DNA from: CAZMLC01 sp964567125
GTDB taxonomy: Bacteria; Verrucomicrobiota; Kiritimatiellia; RFP12; UBA1067
Length of the DNA: 11,931 nucleotides
NCBI GenBank assembly: GCA_964567125.1
Contig: CAZMLC010000080.1
Location: 1 to 11,931, forward strand
Reading direction: 5' to 3'
The position numbers and the translations under genes are program-made. Below, piece after piece: positions 7,221 to 11,931 of the stretch. Every line of letters starts with the position of its first letter. Position 1 is the first letter of the stretch. Below the pieces are notes generated by a model. The model saw only the letters and a list, made by a program, of their open reading frames with translations, had not been told where the DNA came from and searched no databases.

Positions 7221-7607
7221 ATGAAAACGAATCAGCAATTTAAGGAGGAACTGGAAGAACGCGTGCTCGTGTTTGCCGCCGATGTTGTTAATGCATTGGC
7301 TATGCTGCCTCAATTGGAGGTGTTGAAGATTGTTGTTTTTCAATTAGCGAAATCATCAACCTCAATGGGCGCAAACTATAGCGAAGCCAATCATCCAGAA
7401 TCTCGTGCGGATTTTATTCATAAAATTTCTGTCGTTGTTAAAGAAAACAAAGAAAGCCTGTTCTGGTTGAAATTCATTAATAGGCTGAACTGTATTTCAA
7501 GCGATATAAAAAACCGATTTCATCCTCTAGCCCTGGAGGCAGATGAGTTGTTACGGATTTTTACTACTGTGCAACGAACAGCGCGTGAAAACGAAAAGAA
7601 AACCTAG
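7221..7607 (+). CDS. Four-helix-bundle protein of the 23S rRNA intervening-sequence (IVS/S23) family
   Basis: 128 residues, the normal length for this family. The signature lies around residues 41-83: QLAKSSTSMGANYSEA, then S-R-A-DFI-x-K, then KENKESLFWL. The whole chain is predicted helical and forms a four-helix bundle in solved relatives. The family was first found as ORFs within IVS of 23S rRNA genes (for example in Leptospira), and relatives include the Avd accessory protein of diversity-generating retroelements; nucleic-acid binding is assumed but its role is unknown. There is no clear Shine-Dalgarno before the ATG (upstream GTGCAAGTAAGTCTTC), unlike every other gene in this operon. It sits between the inverted arms described separately. 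The codon and base composition is AT-richer than its neighbours, consistent with separate origin. Confidence 0.9.
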   Translation: MKTNQQFKEELEERVLVFAADVVNALAMLPQLEVLKIVVFQLAKSSTSMGANYSEANHPESRADFIHKISVVVKENKESLFWLKFINRLNCISSDIKNRFHPLALEADELLRIFTTVQRTARENEKKT

Positions 7608-7676
7608 CACTTCCCAGACTTATTGCCACTCTCCAACTCACTGACACTTATTGACACTTCCCAACTTACTGACACT
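7604..7676 (-). repeat. Right inverted arm of the IVS-like element, with a duplicated 28-nt unit
   Basis: Read on the minus strand from 7676, this 73-nt arm is an 18-mer plus 10-mer (7676-7649), the same 18+10 unit again with changes (7648-7621), then a 17-mer (7620-7604). The two 28-nt units agree at 24 of 28 positions. The arm is thus the 45-nt left arm plus one extra 28-nt unit. The inner part, 7604-7630, pairs with 7185-7211 at 23 of 27 positions. The gene's TAG stop (7605-7607) lies inside this arm. Confidence 0.75.
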
Positions 7677-7694
7677 ATTTTCAGGAGAAAAATC

Positions 7695-8378
7695 ATGAGC
7701 TTCACAAAAGAACAGATTGCCAAAATGATGGATCATGCGGTGCTGAAGCCCGCCATGACGGATGACGATATCCGTAAAAACGCGAAGATGTGCATCGAGC
7801 GCGGCGTGGGCGACCTCTGCGTCCGTCCGAGCGACACGGCCTTGGCCGCCTCGCTTGTGAAGGGCTCCGGCACGACGATTGCTGTCGTGATCGGCTTCCC
7901 GCATGGCGCGAGCCGTCCGGAAGTCAAGGCGCTGGAAGCCAAGCTGGCCATCGAGGATGGCGCGAATGAACTCGACATGGTCATGAATATCGGCAAGTTC
8001 CTCTCCGGTGACTATGACTGGGTGCTCCGCGACATCAAGGCGGTCGTCGCTGTGGCGAAACCGAAGGGAATCATCGTCAAGGTCATCCAGGAATCCTGCC
8101 TGCTGACGTTGGAACAGGTTGCCAAGGCGTGCGAACTGTCGATTCAGGCCGGCGCTGACTTCGTCAAGACCTCCACCGGATTCAACGGCGATGGCGCCAC
8201 CGTGGAACAGGTCGAAGTGATGCTCAAAACCTGCAAGGGACGCGCCAAGGTGAAACCCTCCGGCGGCATCCGCGACTGGAATCGCGCCGTGATGTTCGCG
8301 CAGATGGGCGTGGACCGGCTCGGCGTCGGTTCGGCCGATAAGATCCTCGACGGTGCACCGGCGACCGACGGATATTGA
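7695..8378 (+). CDS. deoC: Deoxyribose-phosphate aldolase family (DeoC-type) class I aldolase
   Basis: 227 residues. I chose the ATG at 7695 because AGGAGA at 7683-7688 sits 6 nt before it; a longer frame from TTG at 7623 would read through the element's right arm. DeoC (EC 4.1.2.4) reversibly splits 2-deoxyribose 5-phosphate into glyceraldehyde 3-phosphate and acetaldehyde through a Lys Schiff base. The residues are in place: Asp94 in NELDMVMNIG, Schiff-base Lys158 in FVKTSTGF, Lys187 in VKPSGGIR. A small difference is VIQES at 130-134, where bacterial enzymes often read V-I-I-E-T. No deoA/deoB-like or nucleoside genes are nearby. With the oxidoreductases upstream, it may act on a product of their pathway rather than in nucleoside salvage. 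A strong hairpin follows the stop. Confidence 0.88.
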   Translation: MSFTKEQIAKMMDHAVLKPAMTDDDIRKNAKMCIERGVGDLCVRPSDTALAASLVKGSGTTIAVVIGFPHGASRPEVKALEAKLAIEDGANELDMVMNIGKFLSGDYDWVLRDIKAVVAVAKPKGIIVKVIQESCLLTLEQVAKACELSIQAGADFVKTSTGFNGDGATVEQVEVMLKTCKGRAKVKPSGGIRDWNRAVMFAQMGVDRLGVGSADKILDGAPATDGY

Positions 8379-8386
8379 GTTACACG

Positions 8387-8415
8387 CGCGCGGGAAGGAA
8401 ACGGCTTCCCGCGCG
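8387..8415 (+). terminator. GC-rich hairpin after deoC, probable operon terminator
   Basis: CGCGCGGGAAG (8387-8397) and CTTCCCGCGCG (8405-8415) form a perfect 11-bp stem with a 7-nt loop (GAAACGG). It begins 8 nt after the deoC stop. Only a weak T run follows (CTTTG near 8422-8426), so it may act as an imperfect terminator or a 3'-end stabiliser. It marks the likely end of the operon. Confidence 0.6.
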
Positions 8416-8454
8416 TGGCTCGCTTTGTAACATGCCCGCAATGAGGCCTTCAAC

Positions 8455-11400
8455 ATGAAAACGTTTGCACTGTTCTTTCTTTTGATTAGCTTCAGCGCGG
8501 CACATGCGCAGCAGACTCCTGTTGCTGTGCCCACCTCCCGTAAGCCCGCAGCAACCACAACGAATCGAACCGCTGCGGTTCACGTTCTCTCCGAATCGGA
8601 ACGCCGATTGATAGCCATCCGCGAAGCCGTGTACCTCATTCGCCCTGATGCGGTTGACCGTTGCATCCGCGCGCTTGCGAACACCTACTCCACCAATCGC
8701 TACGATGCGGCGACAGCCCGTCACGCGCTCGCCCGCTATCGCGCAGAAGAAGCATGGCTGAAACACCTGCCCCGGACCGCGTCCGAGGCTGACCTGGATC
8801 GCGCAGAAGCGCTCATCCGCGCGATCCGCAGCGCCATGCTCTCTAATCCGCTACTCGACGAAGATCGTATCGTCTATGTCCGTCGCCTGCTCGGCACACA
8901 TGCACGCGGCGCTTCGCCCAAGGATTGGGGCTCGATCAGTCTGAACAGTCACACCCATGTCACGATCCGCAAAACCGGATGGAAAAGCCAGATCGTTGAA
9001 CTCTCGGATCTGCGCGGCACACAAAAAGAGCGCATCATCCGTACCTTTGACGGCCCGCCGATCCGCGATCTGCAACTGAGTTGCGACGCTCGGACCGTCT
9101 CCTATACCGGCATCGACGCGACCAACCGCTTTGCGGTCTATGAACTCCAGCTCGATGCGCACGCCGAACCGCGTTGCGTCTCGCCCACAGGCTATCCTGA
9201 TGTCGACTGGTTCGACGGCGTCGCCATGCCTGACGGCCGCTACATCATGCTGTCAACAGCCTCCTACCAAGGCCTTCCGTGCGAGGGCGGCAGCCGCCCC
9301 ATGGCGCAGGTTTATCAGGTCGATGCCACACACAACAAAGTCCGGCAACTGACCTTTGATCAGGACAGCGATTACACCCCCTCCTTCATGCAGGATGGCC
9401 GCGTACTCTACACCCGCTGGGAATATTGCGATCTGCCCCACTACTATTCGCGCGTGCTGATGACCATGAATCCGGATGGAACCTCGCAGACGCTTCTCTG
9501 GGGCTCGGGTTCCTATTTCCCGAGCACGCTGCTGCAGGTCCGCCAGATCCCTGAATCCACCAAACTCGTCGGCATTGTCAGCGGCCACCACAACGTTCCT
9601 GAAATCGGACGTCTGGTCCTGCTCGATCCGAGCCGCGGAACCGCCTATCCGTTTAAGCCGCTCCTGACGGGAAAAGAGTGGGGTAAGGAAAATGAAAACA
9701 TCCGCATCCAGACGCAGCGCATGCCGCCTGAAAAGACCGGCATGTTGCAAGAGATCCCCGGATACGGTGAATGGGTCGAGGCTGATGTCTGCGATGGCCA
9801 GACTGACAATCAGCACGAACGCGGACGCCCCTATTTCGTCTATCCCTGTCCGCTCAGCGAAGCGTTCTTCCTCGTCACCGCGCGCCAGAAGAATGGGCTC
9901 TGGGGACTCTACCTCGCGGATGTGTTCGACAACATCACCCTGATCAAAGAATACAGCGATAGCGCGATCCTCCATCCGCTGCTCGTCAAACCGCGCAAGC
10001 AGCCGCGCGTGATTCCAGACCGAATCAAGCCGGAATCCAAAACCGCCACGATCCATGTCGCGGATATCTACAACGGCCCCGGCCTTGCACAGGTGCCGCG
10101 CGGCACCGTGAAAAAGTTGCGGATCTTCAGCTACCACTTCTGCTACATGAAATCCGGCGGTCATGACTCGGTCGGACGTAAAGGCGTCGAATCAGGCTGG
10201 GACATCAAACGTATCCTGGGCACCGTCGACATCGAGGATGATGGCTCTGTCTGTTTCACTGCGCCCGCGAATGTTAACCTCGCGGTCCAGCCGCTCGACA
10301 GCAATGGCGCGGCGCTCCAGATCATGCGCTCCTGGTTCGTCGGCATGCCTGGCGAGCGTGTCAGCTGCAACGGCTGCCACGAGGATAACCGCTATGCCGT
10401 GCCCACGCGCATGACCGTGGCAGACCGAAAGAAACCCCAGACGATCCAGCCGTGGCGCGGACCTGCGCGCGCCTTTACCTTCGCGCTCGATGTCTGGCCC
10501 TCTGTTCAGCGCTACTGCAGCGGCTGCCACACCCGCGAACACCTGCGCAAGATGGACACGGCGGAAAACGCCTATGACGCCATTCAGCCCTATGTGCGGC
10601 GTCCGGGTCCTGAAAGTGAACTGCCGATCTATCCGCCCATGGATTGGCACGTCTCCACCTCGCCGCTCTTCCAGATGTTGCGCAAAGGCCATCACCAGGT
10701 CCAGCCCGATGCCGAATTCTACGACCGTATGGCCACGTGGGTCGACCTCAACTGCCCCTGGCGCGGCACGTGGGATCCTCCGAATTGGAACGGCTGCGAC
10801 CAAGCCAAGCGGCGCACGGAACTGACCAAGGCCTTTGCCAATATTGACCTCGATGCGGAAGCGGAGTTCGCAACAGCAAAAGCGCAACTCACCGCGACAA
10901 ACATCGTCTTTATCCCTCCGCCATTGGAAACGATCAACACGCAACAGATCGTCACCGTGAAAGGGTTTCCGCTTGCCACCGAACAGGCTGTGGCAGCCCA
11001 GCGGGCTGCCACGCCCTACACCCGCGAAATACAGTTGAACCCGACACAGAAACTAGTCTTTGTCCGCATCCCCGCAGGTGCGTTCATCATGGGCGGCGAC
11101 CCGACGCGTCCTGCGGATGAACAGCCCCGCGCAGCTGTTCAAATCACCAAGCCCTTCTGGATGTGCACCACCGAGATCCGCAATAAAGAGTACGCCCTCT
11201 TCGATCCTGAACACGACTCGCGTTATCTGGATGAACATGGCAAGGATCATGCCGTACCCGGCTATATCGCGAACCATCCCGATCAGCCGGTCATCCGCGT
11301 CAGCTGGAATCAGGCGCAAAAATTCTGCGCCTGGTTTGCGACGACATACGGCGTCCAGGCGAAACTCCCCACCGAAGCGCAGTGGGAATATGCTGCACGT

Positions 11401-11856
11401 GCAGGCACAGCAACACCCTTCTTCTATGGGACCTCTGACACGAACTTCAGTCCCTATGCGAATCTGGCCGATGCCGCGCTGCAAAACACATATGTCTCCT
11501 GGGACGGCGGTTCAAAGATTCATAAACGCAGACCCTATAAGCGCGAGATGAATTATCCGCTCTACGACGCGCGCTTCACTGACAACTGGTTTGTGGTTGA
11601 CTACGTCGCGCAAACAGAGGCGAATCCCTGGGGACTCTATGACATGATCGGGAACGTCAATGAGTGGACACAGTCCGACTATCGTCCCTATCCCTACACG
11701 GAAAAATCCGAAACGCTGAATCCTGCAACCAAGAAGGTCGCCCGCGGCGGCTCATGGGCCACACGGCCCTGCGATGCAGCGGCATCCGTGCGCTTCGCGT
11801 ACGAAGCCTGGCAGGGCGTTGCGGAGGTCGGCTTCCGCATCGTGATCGAGGATTAA
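8455..11856 (+). CDS. Secreted HzsA-related haem protein fused to an FGE/SUMF1-type domain
   Basis: 1133 residues. A Sec signal peptide ends near Ala-His-Ala at about 17-19. A helical region (about 45-150) is followed by a TolB/WD40-like propeller (about 160-535). A domain (about 540-770) resembles the hydrazine synthase alpha subunit and has two c-type haem motifs: CNGCH at 638-642 and CSGCH at 688-692. From about 867 there is an FGE/sulfatase-modifying fold with LPTEAQWEYAARAG (971-984), GNVNEW (1066-1071) and RGGSW (1097-1101). True FGE has two cysteines shortly after GGS; here the first position is not Cys (Trp-Ala-Thr) and only Cys1106 is present, so formylglycine formation is unlikely. 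Such fusions occur in PVC bacteria without anammox; a periplasmic redox role is inferred. A weak GAGG at 8443-8446 precedes the ATG. The deoC hairpin suggests separate transcription. Confidence 0.82.
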   Translation: MKTFALFFLLISFSAAHAQQTPVAVPTSRKPAATTTNRTAAVHVLSESERRLIAIREAVYLIRPDAVDRCIRALANTYSTNRYDAATARHALARYRAEEAWLKHLPRTASEADLDRAEALIRAIRSAMLSNPLLDEDRIVYVRRLLGTHARGASPKDWGSISLNSHTHVTIRKTGWKSQIVELSDLRGTQKERIIRTFDGPPIRDLQLSCDARTVSYTGIDATNRFAVYELQLDAHAEPRCVSPTGYPDVDWFDGVAMPDGRYIMLSTASYQGLPCEGGSRPMAQVYQVDATHNKVRQLTFDQDSDYTPSFMQDGRVLYTRWEYCDLPHYYSRVLMTMNPDGTSQTLLWGSGSYFPSTLLQVRQIPESTKLVGIVSGHHNVPEIGRLVLLDPSRGTAYPFKPLLTGKEWGKENENIRIQTQRMPPEKTGMLQEIPGYGEWVEADVCDGQTDNQHERGRPYFVYPCPLSEAFFLVTARQKNGLWGLYLADVFDNITLIKEYSDSAILHPLLVKPRKQPRVIPDRIKPESKTATIHVADIYNGPGLAQVPRGTVKKLRIFSYHFCYMKSGGHDSVGRKGVESGWDIKRILGTVDIEDDGSVCFTAPANVNLAVQPLDSNGAALQIMRSWFVGMPGERVSCNGCHEDNRYAVPTRMTVADRKKPQTIQPWRGPARAFTFALDVWPSVQRYCSGCHTREHLRKMDTAENAYDAIQPYVRRPGPESELPIYPPMDWHVSTSPLFQMLRKGHHQVQPDAEFYDRMATWVDLNCPWRGTWDPPNWNGCDQAKRRTELTKAFANIDLDAEAEFATAKAQLTATNIVFIPPPLETINTQQIVTVKGFPLATEQAVAAQRAATPYTREIQLNPTQKLVFVRIPAGAFIMGGDPTRPADEQPRAAVQITKPFWMCTTEIRNKEYALFDPEHDSRYLDEHGKDHAVPGYIANHPDQPVIRVSWNQAQKFCAWFATTYGVQAKLPTEAQWEYAARAGTATPFFYGTSDTNFSPYANLADAALQNTYVSWDGGSKIHKRRPYKREMNYPLYDARFTDNWFVVDYVAQTEANPWGLYDMIGNVNEWTQSDYRPYPYTEKSETLNPATKKVARGGSWATRPCDAAASVRFAYEAWQGVAEVGFRIVIED

Positions 11857-11931
11857 TCCACGAATGAATCAGTTCCGCTTGCAGCACACGAAATTCATCT
11901 TTGAGTTGCCATGAAACCAGATTGTCCATAA
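11857..11931. other. 3' end of the window, no gene supported
   Basis: After the TAA of the HzsA-like gene, the last 75 bases contain only very short frames, such as ATG at 11864 (16 codons), and no hairpin or ribosome-binding site I would trust. Confidence 0.5.

Larger units (their letters stand above)
7167..7676 (+). mobile_element. IVS-like element: four-helix-bundle gene between long inverted repeats
   Basis: This is a 510-bp unit. Its first 31 bases (7167-7197) and last 31 bases (7646-7676) are reverse complements at 30 of 31 positions. The enclosed sequence is almost wholly filled by one gene of the 23S-rRNA-intervening-sequence protein family and is AT-richer than the surrounding operon. 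Taking the unit out would leave 7157-7166 joined to 7677-7694, a 28-nt spacer between SDR 2 and deoC; the other operon spacers are 21-25 nt. I infer an insertion into a pre-existing operon. No target-site duplication is visible, and there is no transposase or recombinase. In RNA the arms would form a long stem with the gene in the loop, as in the IVS of 23S rRNA genes. Confidence 0.65.

Noticed and set aside
7221..7607. Diversity-generating retroelement, because Avd is related to the four-helix-bundle protein
   Set aside because: There is no reverse transcriptase, no template/variable repeat pair and no C-type-lectin target next to it. The repeats here are inverted arms, not TR/VR copies.
7164..7676. 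CRISPR array, because of the repeated AGTGTCA units
   Set aside because: The units are inverted across a gene, have no regular unique spacers and no cas genes nearby.
7623..7694. N-terminal extension of the aldolase from TTG at 7623
   Set aside because: The extension would be translated from the element's repeat arm; the ATG at 7695 has a good Shine-Dalgarno and matches DeoC N-termini.
8455..11856. Hydrazine synthase and anammox metabolism
   Set aside because: Only one HzsA-related fusion protein is present, with no other hydrazine synthase subunits or anammox genes; such relatives occur in many non-anammox PVC bacteria.
11050..11856. Active formylglycine-generating enzyme for sulfatase maturation
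   Set aside because: The first active-site Cys after GGS is absent, and the domain is part of a large exported haem protein.
11657..11929. Minus-strand open frame at the right end
   Set aside because: Most of it is antisense to the FGE-type domain; there is no ribosome-binding site and no family resemblance.

Overview
The window reads as chromosomal sequence from a member of the PVC superphylum, most likely Kiritimatiellota, Lentisphaerota or Verrucomicrobiota. This is inferred from gene content, not from a marker gene. The pointers are an autotransporter-associated beta-strand repeat protein, a parallel beta-helix lipoprotein, a secreted HzsA-related haem protein fused to a formylglycine-generating-enzyme (FGE) fold, and a 23S-IVS-type four-helix-bundle gene. 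Most genes are moderately GC-rich. Two AT-richer patches stand out: about 1887-3425 and 7167-7676.

Layout. (1) 1-1886, + strand: the 3' end of a beta-strand repeat surface protein, then a beta-helix lipoprotein that seems to have lost part of its core. (2) 1974-3146, - strand: an AAA_14/DUF4143-type ATPase in an AT-rich island, followed by a non-coding stretch with degenerate short repeats and a good sigma70-like promoter. (3) 3426-8378, + strand: a tightly spaced operon of zinc-dependent dehydrogenase, SDR, six-bladed-propeller lipoprotein, second SDR, and DeoC-type aldolase. Spacers are 21-25 nt, each with a clear ribosome-binding site. (4) Inside the operon, between the second SDR and deoC, sits a 510-bp element (7167-7676) made of a four-helix-bundle gene between two long inverted repeats. 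(5) 8387-8415 is a strong hairpin, followed by 8455-11856, a 1133-residue secreted HzsA-like/FGE fusion. The last 75 bases hold no gene I can support.

How the genes may work together. The operon looks catabolic. Two or three NAD(P)-dependent oxidation steps (zinc dehydrogenase and two SDRs), a surface or periplasmic propeller resembling SMP-30/lactonases, and a Schiff-base aldolase would suit stepwise oxidation and cleavage of a sugar or polyol. The substrate cannot be read from the sequence, and no kinase, dehydratase or transporter is present here.

The most notable observation is the element at 7167-7676. Its arms are reverse complements (30/31 at the outer ends). The right arm equals the left arm plus one duplicated 28-nt unit. 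Removing the element would leave a 28-nt gap between the second SDR and deoC, close to the other spacers of the operon. It resembles the intervening sequences (IVS) of bacterial 23S rRNA genes, which also carry this protein family, but here it lies in a protein-coding operon.
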